Assembly (NCBI GenBank): GCA_023653785.1
Contig: JAMKCH010035896.1
Coordinates: forward strand, 124,001 to 188,000
DNA from: Ophioderma brevispina
Lineage: Eukaryota; Echinodermata; Ophiuroidea; Amphilepidida; Ophiodermatidae
Reading direction: 5' to 3'
Length of the DNA: 64,000 nt
Below, piece after piece: positions 1 to 12,272 of this stretch. The notes under the pieces were generated by a model. The model worked only from the letters and a program-made list of their open reading frames with translations. It was not told the DNA's origin and did not search any database. Position 1 is the first letter of the stretch. The number at the start of each line of letters is the position of its first letter. The translations under genes and the position numbers were made by a program.

Positions 1-1650
1 ATTGGTGTGCGTTTTCAAATATTAATCAGTGGGTTCAATTGCTCAAAATTACACAGAATGCTAAAAACCAAACCAAACAAACCCAAACAAACAATCAGAC
101 GCTTCCATATTGAATTCTCAAAGAAACCTATGATTCTGTAGACAGAACAAACAAAAAACACGCAAATAAACAAAAAAGAAAAAGAAACCTCTGATAATAG
201 GCTGACATGGCTAGTAAAGCAGGCGGAATTGGAAATAAAGACACCAGTAACGTGCCCAACATACCCATAACGGACAAGAATGGAAAAACTCAAGCAAACA
301 TCTCTCTTGTTAGAAGAGCCGTCGTGCTAGGTTTAACCATGATACTTGGTAAAAGACGGTGACAGGAATTTTGAGTATTCCTTCAACAAAATAAAACAGC
401 AAGATCCATTTCTTTTCCTTTTAAGATGGAAAGAGATGCTCTTTGAAGTTAAGTGTATTCATGTTGCGTCATGCATTTCAAATGGTTAGAGGGAGAAATC
501 GGACCAAGTTGATTTTGCACTCTCGTATTTGATAAAGCATATCTTTAGTTCTACACATTGAACTGAAATGAAATACATGGCTAATAAAACCTTATTTTAT
601 TGTCTTTAGAGTACCAAACAAAGACCCATGCGTACTTTCATTTTAACCAAAATACCCTTGTTCCGAGTGTTAACATTTGTTGGACAGCCTGTACACCGTC
701 AGCGATCAACAATAAAATATTCCCATACATTTAATGTACCGTACCTAAAGGGATGCCTTGGTGTACTGATGTATTGACTCTCTGTTAAAACCACGTGACC
801 ACGGTAACATTCGATGTCCTATTCGTAATGCATTGTGGGATTGGTTCCACGCCATCAGCTAGCGTTCTGATACATAACCAAGGCAAAACATCGGCTGTTG
901 TGGCAGCCTTAAAGTGAAACCTTTTACATTAGATCAATTTCATGAATGCTATTGCTTGGTCCCGTAAGACCTGTGAATGTGCAGACAGGGGATCAGTCTT
1001 CCAACAACATAATCATGATAACGTTCTCTCCAAAACCGATGTTTTTACAGATTTCCTTCAGAAAACATTGCCTTATAAACAGCCGATGCTAACAACCTTG
1101 TTGCAATTTATAAATGGTTACAGGTTTTGGCGTATTTTGTATAAACTATTAAAGGTATAAAATTAATTTATATGCACCATATTGGATAAACAAATAACTT
1201 TCTCAAATAATTGCTTATGGCTAAACTTCAATCTGGTTGCGCAAAAGGCAAGCCTACAGAAAGGGCAAAGAGAAAGTCTTAAGGGTAAAATAGAAAGTAC
1301 AAGGCTTACAAGGAGAGTTAGAAAATGTAGACCCTGGATTGTCACTTTTTTCCTAAAGCTCCAATGCCTGTATCAAGACTGACAGAAAGTGACGGGAATT
1401 AAATGTAATGCTTTACTTCAAAATATCGCGTGGGTGTTTTTCTCAAAAAGAAAGGTTAAAATGCAGCACGGGATATCATGTGGAAAAACACCTTTTAAAA
1501 TATGAAAGTTTTCATTATTGATCGCTGTCTGAGAACCAACCGAAAAATGTCATAAAAATGTTGTGAATCCAAGCACATACACATGACTTTCCATTAAAAG
1601 TGTATGTAATCTACTGCGAATCGGGCAGTAATACTCAACAAATTTGAACC
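1..1650. other. No gene or repeat recognised
   Basis: This AT-rich stretch has stop codons in all frames. Its longest open frames (under 100 codons) show no recognisable domain. No repeat family shared with the rest of the window was seen. Confidence 0.5.
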
Positions 1651-1791
1651 GGTGTGAAAGCAGATATAGTCCGGCGGGAACCACAGTCCGGGGCTCCATA
1701 GACGATAACGGAATAAAGCGCGAACTAATGTTGTGTGAAGAGTCAACTGAATCGATTGCCCTATTGTTCACCATTGTTCCCGGACTATGAG
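1651..1791. mobile_element. Short MITE-like repeat, copy 1
   Basis: This stretch is shared with 37430-37571. Both begin GGTGTGAAAG, contain GTCAACTGAATCGATTGCCC, and end CGGACTATGAG. ATAGTCCGG near 1666 is answered by GTTCCCGGACTAT at 1776-1788, which gives inverted ends about 123 bp apart. There is no coding potential. A small non-autonomous DNA element is the simplest reading; the superfamily is unknown. Confidence 0.5.
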
Positions 1792-2395
1792 TACGCCGGG
1801 CCATAATTACTTCTACACCGGGAACCATATAAAACCAAACGTCCCACCTTCAGTTTCATTTACTTGTTACTGAACCGGATGGGAATGAAAGAGTCATTTT
1901 ATTTTGCTTGAAAACATTGCATAATTGGTCAAATTTAACCTTAACTGGAAATCACTTCAGTATTTAAAAGAAGGGAACAGACCTGTCTCATTGAATAAGA
2001 TAATAGTCAAAGTTTAGCAAACCTCACGCATAAAGGAATATATTTTGTCCAACCATGCGTACGGTTTGTTCAACTTATGCTAAAAGATATGGGTTATTCG
2101 CCTTTTAATCATCCCATTTTGTAGAGTACCATAGTGTTATTGATAAGAGTAGGACCTAACATATTGTTCCTATCTGTCGGGGTCAAATTTAACCGGGGTC
2201 GTAATTTTTCTATACTTTTCATTGTAGCACTGAATAACCGATCCTGGATACATTATCAATAAACAAGCTTCGTATAAAGTTATGTTGCAAAGATACTACC
2301 AATACTCAAGTTTCTTATTTACAGGCAGTTGTTAAGTATTATGCAACAGCGTTTCTTTGTCGAAATGGTAATTGATAAAGACCTTTCGCGGAGGC

Positions 2396-2505
<110 letters not shown>

Positions 2506-2679
2506 CTACAAATGGTATATTAGGGAGACAGTTGAATAATTCATTAGCTTATAATGAGCTCTTATAGTTATTTAAATTAATTAATATTCATATCCTTTGT
2601 TATTCTAGTGGATTACCCTTCATTTGCATAAATTAATATTCATATCCTTTGACGGAATAAACCGCAATTCTAAAGGAAA

Positions 2680-2710
2680 CGTTAGGGAGACAGTAAATGT
2701 CTCCCTAACG
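2680..2710. repeat. Perfect 13-bp hairpin
   Basis: Perfect inverted repeat: CGTTAGGGAGACA, a five-base GTAAA loop, then the exact complement. The left half also occurs at 2521 next to the first TA tract. TTAATATTCATATCC is likewise duplicated (near 2580 and 2633), so the hairpin arose in a locally duplicated stretch. It is a cruciform or small foldback remnant; no function can be assigned. Confidence 0.75.
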
Positions 2711-2774
2711 TATTCATTAGTACATAACAAAGATCAGTGTCTCCCAAAGGTGCGATATAGGGTTATATACAAAT

Positions 2775-2775
2775 C

Positions 2776-2801
<26 letters not shown>
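2775..2801. repeat. (TA)n microsatellite
   Basis: A second, shorter TA run about 270 bp after the first. It follows a region that repeats sequence next to the first run. Confidence 0.9.
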
Positions 2802-2806
<5 letters not shown>

Positions 2807-3315
2807 GTTGGGTCGTAAAACGAGTCGCCCATTGTAAATGTCAGTGTAGCCATGGAAAGCGTATCGGACTAAACAATATGCATAAAGAAAATGGGAACCC
2901 AGAAAATGCAAACATTACACAGCGCACCTGCTGTTGACCATAGGTAGCCTGACGATACGGCCCAATATGGATGCCTCCACAATTTGTTTATTTTAATTAT
3001 CCTAATAATTATTTCTTTGCCCCATATAGTTCTAGTTATTTCATCGAGAAAGATCTGATTTGGAGCAACATCAACACCAACAGTGTGACATTGTCCTTTA
3101 AATAGTACACCCGCATTTGGAAAACGGTACAAATTTTTAGAACATACTCAATTAAAATGCAAAATGTATTGTAATTAATTACATGACAGTGATTACTAAA
3201 ACAGAACCAACTTAAACAAAAAGTCAAATTGGTTTACGAGTACGACTTACAGTATACGTGTTTATTTTAGGTCATGAATCTGCGCGTCAAAACACAAAGA
3301 CTTATTTCAAATATA

Positions 3316-3690
3316 CTATAATAATAATAATAATAATATCTTTATTTCAACACGGTAAAACATGTTCAACAAAAAACATTGATCTTCCACATGTCCGTGT
3401 GGGTACATTAAAATAAGCAAATAAGAATATTACAATATAACCATTCACAAAAGATATTGAAACAATAAATATACATACATGACGGAACTATAGAAATAAA
3501 AATTAAATGCAAACATTAATGTAAAAAGACATTATTACAACTCGATGTTTTCTTCTTGAAAAAGATAAGAGGCTTGAAGATATTGTGTATTTTTAATGTC
3601 TTTTATATGTTCATTAAACACCTTTTCAGTGTGTCTATCACCCTTTAATAAATGATGTGCACTTTTTACACAGTATGTGTGTCAAATTTC
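3316..3690 (-). mobile_element. 3' end of a retroelement (LINE or SINE), minus strand
   Basis: On the minus strand, sequence ending CGTGTTGAAATAAAGATA runs into (TTA)n at 3316-3339. An AATAAA-type signal followed by a short simple-repeat tail is typical of non-LTR retroelement 3' ends in invertebrates. Minus-strand bases 3541-3690 read open for about 45 codons in one frame, with a composition compatible with the C-terminus of a LINE ORF, but no motif is diagnostic. The class is inferred from the tail alone. Confidence 0.4.
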
Positions 3691-3784
3691 ATTTATTTAG
3701 TAATATTCAACACTTTGAAAATAAAAGGAGCAGTAGTGAAAGGTGCAGAGTAAAGAAGCTGCCTAAAGTTATTTTTATTATCAT

Positions 3785-4138
3785 TTAAAGGAGATTTCCA
3801 GCAAAAAGCGCCCCCAATTTTTCTTGAACCCCGTTTTTTTTACATATTTGGAATGCTTACCAATGTATTAGATCACACCTGAAGTGAATAAGCCGAATAC
3901 GCCGTCTTTGTGTAATAAGATGATGATTAGTAGTTTCTGTCGTGCACGACAGAAAGTCAAAGCATGGTTTTCTATAAGGAACGATTACGATAGCAGGCAA
4001 GTTCAAAACAAGGTTTGCGGTTTTCTTTTGCACCTGTTTGTCTAATAAACTTTCGAAACGTTATCGGTAGGTGGTCTACAACCGATCCAGTGAAATTTGA
4101 GAGAAATTCGTATCCTAAAAAAAATCTCCTCACTTTAA
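3785..4138. mobile_element. TTAA-flanked MITE
   Basis: The sequence starts TTTAAAGGAGATTT and ends with the near complement (AAATCTCCT..CTTTAAAG). This gives about 13-bp terminal inverted repeats and a TTAA at each end (3785-3788 and 4135-4138). The 354-bp length and TTAA ends match the separate family at 16681, 17577 and 53502, but the internal sequence differs. TTAA target duplication is known for piggyBac and Kolobok superfamilies; AGG-type ends favour Kolobok. The assignment is inference. Confidence 0.5.
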
Positions 4139-4757
4139 AGACGCTTTCTGCGATACAGAGAATCTGATCGGATAACTATCGTGAAGTAATGTCTGTCATT
4201 AGCCGGTGCGCGCATGTTAATTTGAATATGCATACTTCAATCTACGAATGGATTCTTTTTTTCTCGAAATCTTTTGCAAAGTTCACATTTGTGACACAAT
4301 TTTCCCACTCAGGCCAAATTAGATTTACATCTTTAGCGGCAAAGTATTGTTCATGAATAAGGTAAAACAGTTAACAACATATTAGGGACACATTATTAGG
4401 CGGCTTTTACTGTAATATTTTCACATTTATTAGTTGGGTGGGGATAGTTGTTTTTATAGCTCACTAGTGTTGTTTTGTATTTCGTAAAATGTCCATGCCC
4501 TTTCACATCTAATGCTGTTTTTGCATGTATTAAAAATAATACTCGCGCCTCAGTTTGACTACGGTAGCTCTCGCCTCTGCGAGGCTTGCGTCCTCATTTA
4601 CCCTTAAACACAACGTGTATACATTGAGTACTAGTCTTGGCAACACACTCAAAATAAACGACATCCATATATTTACCAGTCAATAGAATATATTTGGAAT
4701 ATCTACTTTAATTCACTAATAAATAATAATGTTTTCAATTCGTTCGCTTGAAAATGT

Positions 4758-6100
4758 TACAATGTGAGTCAAAAAGAATAGGACCGCGATTGTTATATTT
4801 TATCAAAAAACCTTAATTGAGCTTGATAAATAAGTTTTAGATATTCGAAACAAGCATTTTCTTCCGCCTCATTAGAAAAAAAAGAATCACCGAATCCATC
4901 ATTCCTAACAATTGTTATGCCTGTTTTACCGAAGGAACCCATTTATCCAGCCTGTCCCACGGAATGCTGAATGCTTTTGAATATGTGTGAGTACATGGGA
5001 AATGACGGGTTCATTGAATTGTAAATGAGATGTAAACTCGCGAGTTTCAAAAACAGATTAGCATGGTCTGCATAAAATCAATAATAAATAAAATAACAAA
5101 TCTGAATGTATTTCAAAACTAACTTGGCATCTTGGAAAGGTATAAGGTATCATGCCCCCTCATATCCAGATGTCAAAAACCTTTTAAATAGTTTGAAACT
5201 ACTTGCGGCCCATTCTCCGGTTGAAGTTCGGACACAGTTTGCCTTGCAGTTACCGCAAGCAAACCGTACACCTTTCCAAACAGGTTATTATAGCATTGGT
5301 CAGGAAATTTCATGACTATGGAACCGTCAAGAAACCGACAACATGAAGCTTCATGAAGGAGATGGACTGTCAGGTCCCAAGCTAACATGCTCGAGTGAGA
5401 CAAGTCTGAGAATGAACCAAAGTATAGGCTCAAGCTCAATCTTGGGTTATTCTCAGAGCTGGTCACACTCGAGCAATGTTAGCATGGGGACCGGGCAGTC
5501 CTTTCCTGAGCTTCAGTTGTAGGCTTCTTGGTTGGTTTCCATAAGCAGGGAAGTTCCTGACATGTCTATAATTAACCTGTTTGCAGGTGCCACGGTTTGC
5601 TATTGTGGGAACGCAAGCAAAACTGTCTCTGAATGGGCCTGCAAGTAGGTTTCAACTATAAAGTTGTTGTTCATCTGGATATGGAGGGGCCATGATACCT
5701 AATACCTTTCCACCAAGATGCGAAGTTATGTTTTGGAAAAATACAATCAGAGTTGTTATTTTATTAATTATTGACTTTGTGCAGACCATGCTAATCTGTT
5801 TTTGAAACTCGGCGGGTTGACGATATCATTACATTTCAATGACCCAGTCATTTCCCAGGTACTCACACCTATTCAAAGCAGTAAAATTCCGGGGACAGAC
5901 TACGGATTATAATGGGGTTCCTCGGCCAAAAGGATAAAAACAATTGTTAGGAATGATGGATTTCGGTGATTCTTTTTCTAATGCGCGGAAGAAAAAGAAA
6001 AATGCTTGTTTCGAATATCTAAAATTTTTCTATCAAGGCTCAATTAGATTTTTGATAAAATATAATCAAAGCACGGTCCTATCTTTTCGACTAACATGTA
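4758..6100. mobile_element. 1.34-kb foldback element, Tc1/mariner-like ends
   Basis: The whole interval is an imperfect palindrome with its centre near 5430. Sequence from 4758 reappears in reverse complement up to 6100. Examples are AATCCATCATTCCTAACAATTG near 4892 against its complement near 5950, and the CATGCCCCCTCATATCCAGATG region near 5150 against 5680. Each arm is about 650 bp with indels. The ends read TA-CAATGTGAGTC and GACTAACATG-TA, consistent with a TA target duplication. The small frames inside (such as 5106-5315) resemble no transposase, so it is non-autonomous. It could instead be two head-to-head copies of a shorter element. Confidence 0.75.
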
Positions 6101-6640
6101 TTTAATATGTTCATGTGGTTATACATTTAGAAAGTACTTAAAACAGTCTCGCTAAGTGTGACAACAGGGCGCTAAGAATGTTTGCACTTATGTTGTATCC
6201 AATGTTTTCAAATATAGCTGCCACTTCAGTAAGTAGGCCACCAATGAATTCAGACGTGTAGTGTTTCAACCTGGTTATTTCAACATTAATTTCTAACGTC
6301 AATCTGACTTTTCTCACATTCGAATTCATTCCAAGAAAAATACAATTGTGACGCGGGGGAATACATTAAAATACATTCGAAATAGTTATTATCAAGACGA
6401 AATTTCATAATTGGTTTATTCATCGATAATAGTTGTACCGCACATGAATACAAATACTTTTGTTTTTGAAGCAATGGTAACAGTGCGTAACTTGAGAATT
6501 TATGCAAGCAAAACATTCTACATAGAGGGGGGGGGGGTTTATTCTTTTCACATTATTGTGTTTAACCAATGTCTATTGCGTTTTTTCTAAACATTTTCAT
6601 TTCAAAAGCTTTTAGAGCACCAACGATAAGTGATCTTTTC
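6101..6640. other. No gene recognised; short G10 run
   Basis: Only short frames without recognisable domains. There is a run of ten G residues near 6528. Confidence 0.5.
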
Positions 6641-6643
6641 TAG

Positions 6644-7184
6644 CACTTAAGTGCATACGGTCTTCTGCACTACCCGTGGTGCATAAGGGTGGGGGTGGAC
6701 CCCTCTGAAAACCACTTTGCATTGATTTTTTACCAAAACTCTAGTCATTGACTATGGTTTTAAACACGACAACATAACAGGGAAAGCAATGAAAATCGGG
6801 CGCCAAAACCCGGATTTTGAAACGCGCACACACAATTCTCCTGCCTAAAAATGAAAAACCACTTTCCCGAAGGGCTTTTTCCCATAAAATTTGGCTCATA
6901 GTAGGACATCAAAACAATTACACATTGCTGAACTAAAAATTCAAAAAAGTTATTGTGGTGCGTTTTATGGGCAAAACAAATTTGAGAAGCGCCCTCCCCC
7001 AAATGATTTTAATGCTAATGATATAAAACCCATGACGGATTTTGATTTTTTTCCACCAAAATGTGCGCAACATATATTTAGGTAATTATATAAAATCTTG
7101 GGCAAAATTACTTTAGCGTTAAAACATGGCGCGCGAAAAAACGAAATCCTAGGTCAACATAGATCCCCCTTATGCACTTAAGTG
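6644..7184. mobile_element. CACTTAAGTGCAT-family MITE, copy 1
   Basis: Terminal inverted repeats CACTTAAGTGCAT at 6644 and ATGCACTTAAGTG ending at 7184. A second GTGCATAAGGG motif lies just inside the left end at 6690. Internal landmarks shared with the copy at 15142 are AAAACCACTTT after the left end and CCAAAATGTGCG further in. There is no transposase. It is the shortest of three members; the superfamily is not determinable. Confidence 0.6.
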
Positions 7185-7875
7185 TTTAGGTAAAATTTTA
7201 CTTAATTAGTATTTTTTTACTTAATTATTATGGAGTTCTATTTTTACACAACTTGTTTTAATTTTACATAACATTTTTCTCATTGCACGATTTTTGCACT
7301 TCAAAGTTCCTCTATGACTTTAGCACCTTCATTTTTGTCTATACTTTACTAAATATATAAATAGTATCAAATAGCATCTCAGTGATACTTCTAATAATAT
7401 TGTCTTATAATGTACGATTTAGAAACGGACTTACATCCATACCATATACAAGGCCTGTCATCCAGTAATATGCTACACAACAACCTTGGATTTTTACACT
7501 GATTATTCTCGGTAGACATGAACTCATTTTATAGGCTTTGGAAAATAATTTTAATAAAGTTCAATTAAATATCTATGTGTCTATCATATTATTGATCTGA
7601 GTTGTTAAGTTTGTTTTTACTGTTTTGTTTACTTTGTATAGAGCTTGATGAAGAGGGTAATGTCGAAGCTGGAATCAATTTTACTGCTTTAGTTACGCCT
7701 ATGCGTCACATTTTTTCCTATTCATGCCTTCGTGGAAAGCACGCATTAAAAAAAAGACACAAAACCGCCTCTTTTTTAAATGTAAAATACGTTAAAGTTA
7801 GGGTTTACGAAAAGTCCTTTTAATATGGCGTGAAGCATAAAGACGTTTTATGGCCCGGCAATGAACTGATATAGA
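7185..7875. other. No gene recognised
   Basis: AT-rich sequence. The 73-codon frame at 7602-7823 has no recognisable domain and no supporting splice context. Confidence 0.4.
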
Positions 7876-8153
7876 CTGGTATCTGAAAGGGAGACGAACT
7901 TTAAACCGGGGTTTAAACCACGGTTAGTCCTATATGGTTGGACCTTTTTTCCTTTCAAAAATACTGTAAAGTTAATTATTAAACGGGTGAGAAAATTCCT
8001 AATGGATGGGCCGTTTTTTGGTCCAATCAATGAGGAATTTTCTCACCCGTTACAGCATAATTAAGAGTATGTTGGAAGAAAAAAGGTCCACACGTGTAGG
8101 ACTAACCTGGTTTAAATCCAGGTCTAAAATTAGTCCTCCCTTTCAGATACCAG
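7876..8153. mobile_element. Palindromic MITE, 278 bp
   Basis: CTGGTATCTGAAAGG at 7876-7890 is exactly complementary to CCTTTCAGATACCAG at 8139-8153, and the symmetry continues inward. Paired blocks are TTTAAACCxxGGTTT, GGTTAGTCCTA, GGACCTTTTTTCC and ACGGGTGAGAAAATTCCT, with the last one directly beside the centre. The loop is about 30 bp, so the whole element could fold into a single hairpin. No coding capacity and no clear target duplication. Confidence 0.8.
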
Positions 8154-9902
8154 CCATAAAGAAATAGTTGTCCGTTCACCTCGTTGTTCACTTTTCATCA
8201 AACTATTTCATAAGCAGTGCTTTTCAGTTGTTGTAACAATGAAATGTTTGCGCACACGTACTTCCTAAGATTTAGATTTTAAAGTACCAAAATATGAAAG
8301 AGTATAAGCTGTTACTCTTGAAATCAAACGCCGTCCCTTTCCCTTCACAATAATAAAGCTACTATAAAAATGATGGCGGTTATATCAACTAAAGCTGTTC
8401 ACCACAAAGTTACCTTTAGACTCATTATCTCCATTATCAAGACAAGATCGATTATATTCCACTGAAGTTGGTACCCTTAGCCCATCTTCGTGCCTCTGTT
8501 ATTTGGTCTCCCAATAATAAGAGCCGACAACAGGCGATGACCGGCAATGTTTCTTCCGAAGATGGGCTCATTTATCAAATTATATCTGTTAGTGCAAACG
8601 TGGAGATGTGAGTGATAGCCGCATTTAGAATGCAATGAAATACGCAGAACATGTCATTTTCCGGAAGCGTGACGAAACTCGTGGCTTTAAATATATTTTC
8701 ATAGGCAATATCTATTATTAAAGGTACCGATTCATTTTCTTTGTTCATTTTTTGTACAGAGTAGAAAGGCTATAAGATCTGCTAATATACTTTGCTGTCG
8801 TTTCTAACAGGAAGTTCAATGAAACATTTGATACTGTTAACATTTCGTTGATATAGAGCATTCAAATGATAAACGGAAGCATGTGGTATGCCGTAAGTGT
8901 AACTTAAGAACAAACACACATTCGCGGGCTTTTAGAGGGGTATTTTAGTATGCTTTTATAACTCAATTATACACGTATACTTAAGCACATTTATCATTTT
9001 TACGGTTTAGCTTTAGTCATGTTAGTTATGAATTCATTTATTATTTGTTTTTCATTATTTTTTAATACCTTATATGATCTAATAATATTGTTCATTGTCC
9101 ATCTACGTATATCCCATTTTAAATTAAATTGTGCATATAATTTCTTAATATTAATCTTCTTTTGCAATGTCTTTGGGGGAAATTTTATAAACGCATATGG
9201 GTTTTGTATTATTAAAACTATACCTTCCTCATATCAGATGGGGAACTGCGATACAATTTAAAACACTAGAGTTTACTATTATCGACTGATCGGCGTTCTT
9301 TTTTGCTTGGTTATGTTTTGGTATTAAACGGGGGTTTGCATTTCTACAACCTCCTGGACTGTTTAATCAATGTTGCAACAAAAACTAACGCACACAATAT
9401 GGGTTTCAAAGGGGTGTTATAATATGTTTAAATAATTCGATTATAATCTATACTGAGGCACATTCATCAATTTTGCAGTTTCCATCTATTTGGTTATGAC
9501 TTTTAATAATTATTACTTGTGACCATTTCAAAGAGAGTAATATAGCAAAGTACGGCACCATGTTTCATAACTGCATTATAGGTCGCTGAATACATTTACT
9601 GTCATTTTCTCTAAAACGGGTGGTACAAATGAATAGAAAGGTTTTACAGAGTGAGGGTTCTGCACAAAGTTGTAGATCAGAGCTTGTTCTTTTGTCCATT
9701 CATGACCTGGTACGTCTCCGTTTCCTCTTCAAATAATTCATTAAAGGATATAAGTATCGAAGAAGCAGAGACACAAATTACTCTAAATCTTCCATGTGCC
9801 CCTACCCATAAAGTAGAGCTAGCTTGTGAAAGTGAAGAAAGAAGGAGCTCTTTTATTTATTTTGCCTATAGTATAAAAACGATGGGACATCCATAATGTT
9901 AG
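8154..9902. other. No gene recognised; one small inverted repeat
   Basis: AT-rich sequence. AGCCCATCTTCG at 8479-8490 is answered by CGAAGATGGGCT at 8557-8568, a 12-bp stem with a 66-base loop. The 81-codon frame at 9651-9896 ends just before the tandem duplication. It resembles no known family, so I do not call it a gene. Confidence 0.45.
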
Positions 9903-10080
9903 ATTTAAACATATGAGAAAAAAATCAACAAATGAATCATTACAAGTGCACTTGAAATGAACCCTTTCAATAAATGAAAATAAAAATGGAGATTTCTTCC
10001 CTCAGCACAATTTCTTTATTCTGCGATATGTCCCGGAGCAGCTAAATGCTAATGACTGAAATACCGCACATGTTTCTCAA

Positions 10081-10087
10081 TTTTTTT

Positions 10088-10120
<33 letters not shown>
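10081..10120. repeat. Poly(T) tract
   Basis: About 40 T with one G. It is absent from the matching place in unit 2 (near 12445), so it expanded or inserted after duplication, or is an assembly artefact. Confidence 0.95.
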
Positions 10121-10121
<1 letters not shown>

Positions 10122-10302
10122 TCCCCCGTTACTAAGGGCTCATTTGGTCCTGGTAAGTAATTTTAACGGTGATAAAAGATGAAACCAGCCGAATGGTGAA
10201 TGTGTATTTGTTCATTCAAGGCCAATTGTTACTTCGAATGATGAAACTTATTTTTTCTTTATTTTTTTTTTCAAAGCCACAAAATAAAACCGTCATAATA
10301 AT

Positions 10303-10756
10303 AGAAGCAGCATAGTAGTAGTAATAAAAGCAACAATCAGCAATTAGCAGAAGCGCCTCAGCAGTAAGAAGTAGAAGCAAAAGAGTAGTACTACTACTAG
10401 TAGTAGTAGTAGTAGTAGTAGTAGTACGAGTAGTAGTAGCAGCAGCATAGTAGTAGTAGAGTTAGTAGTAGTAGTAGTAGAAAAAACAACAAAACACAAT
10501 AGTAGAGTAGTAGTAGTAGGCAGTAGGTTAGTAGTAGCAGTAGGAGCAGTAGAGCAGCACTAGTAGCAGTTAGCAGTAGTAGTAGTATAAGTAGCAGTAG
10601 CAGTAAGCAGTAGTAGCAGTAGTAGTAGTAGTTAGAGTAGTAGTAGTAGTAGTAGTATATAGTAGGAGTATAGTAGTTAGTAGTAGTATTGTAGTGCAGC
10701 AGCAGCAGCAGCCAGCAGCAGCGCAGCAGCCAGCAAGCCAGCAGCAGCCAGTAGTT
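10303..10756. repeat. (AGT)n/(AGC)n array, unit 1
   Basis: About 450 bp of AGT trinucleotides turning to AGC near the right end. Single-base interruptions (AGTTAGAGT, GCCAGC) are common. Confidence 0.95.
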
Positions 10757-12272
10757 ATAACCGAGATCTGACCGACAGATTAGTGCACTTATCAGTTTGG
10801 ATGATCTATTACCTATAATGAACTTCTTAAGGAATAAAAAAAAACTCAGAGCAATGTAATCCCTTCAAGGGCCAATTATTCGAGGTTAATCATAATAGTT
10901 ATTGCTCTGTCAATTGCATGGCATAGTGGCTGCTCTCATCCGTATACCCTAATGTTTTATTATATTATTAAGACAACTAATATATAGAATGTAATATGAT
11001 ATTGTTTTTGTGCTTCTCGTCAAATTACGTTTCGAGAAATTGATGTTCAGGAAAAAAAAACCCTACAGCTATAATCATTCTCCTATGAACACATTTGACA
11101 TTAATTTTTGACGGAACTGAAATAGTTGCAAAATGAAAAGCTTGTATAGGACGTCTGACAAAGATATGAGGAGGCATGGAGTGACGGATATATGGCCTCG
11201 ATATCACATGGAAAGCCGGCACCAGAGCATCTAGATGTCCTTCTTCAGGTTATACACCACTAAACCTGGCGGCCGCGTAAGGATTCAAACTCTTGGGTGG
11301 GACTACTTTCTTGCATGGCATCTGGAAAGGTGCTGTAAATGTCTGAAAAGGCACTAGTTATATTAAGAAGTGATGGGAAATTCCATGATTGACATGGTCT
11401 ATCAGCCTTTCTCATAACTAGTGGCACATTTAGGACACGGAGATCTATGAGGCACATTAATTCGCGCTCATCAATTTCATGGCAAATTACTGCTTGGCGA
11501 CTAAAGAGAATCTTGTGTTGCCGGTCTGACATCGGTTAGAGTTTGTGATTCTTAACTAAAATATTTCTGCCGTCATCATAGTTCAAAAATGTGATTTTTT
11601 ACATTGTACTTTGGTGTGTCTGTGTGTGATATGTTGTTATTTCCTCTGGGAGAGTTTTAAATGTGAAGGAAACATGCTCAAAGGTGCCATTTTTCCCCCA
11701 AGACTACTGTGTATAAGTGAGTTAGTGGTGTTGAACCTTAGGGTCTGTGTGCACAGGTATCTCTGTATGTGCGGAAACATGGACGGTGAAAATGAAACTC
11801 CAATTCAGGTAGCATGCTACTCATTAAAGAGTTCAGAACTTCTCCTGGAAGAAGCATCTGCCCAAACACCAGAACTATTGGTAATATATCTCCCGTCTGT
11901 AAATGTGGCACAAGGCGTTGCTCTCGAGACAAAGACCAAATTATAACAACACTCCGTCTACTAGACCACTAACTTACCATGATATGCTATCAGAGATACC
12001 GGATTAACTTCTTTGAATTGAACTGGAAAATACGGGATAAAGAGGTTTGGTAAAGAAGTGTGTCACTGATCTTGACGGAAGTCGAAGAATGAAGGTCATG
12101 TTTAATCTCTGTTTGCATTTTCATTATATTATGTTTTTGTGCTTTCATACATTGTATGTTAATCTCAAGGGAGAGCATAGTAAATAGTTAATGCTATACG
12201 CAGACGTAGGCCCGGAATAATGCATAGAATATTTGAGGCTACGACTAGGACATTTACCGTAACTGGGTTACG

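Larger units (their letters stand above)
9903..12272. repeat. 2.3-kb tandem duplication, unit 1
   Basis: The unit starts ATTTAAACA.ATGAGAAAAAAA and ends ACCGTAACTGGGTTACG, and is followed head-to-tail by unit 2. Order of landmarks: CTTGAAATGAACCCTTT, GATATGTCCCGGAGC, an AGT/AGC array, TTGCTCTGTCAATTGCATGG, AAATTACGTTTCGAGAA, TCGCGCTCATCAAT, GTTTTAAATGTGAA, GTTGCTCTCGAGACAAAG, and GCTATACGCAGACGTAGGC. Only unit 1 carries the T40 run at 10081-10120. A 90-codon minus frame (11260-11532) and a 111-codon plus frame (11611-11946) are both broken in unit 2 and match no family I recognise. The unit may be an uncharacterised element or a recent local duplication. Confidence 0.9.
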
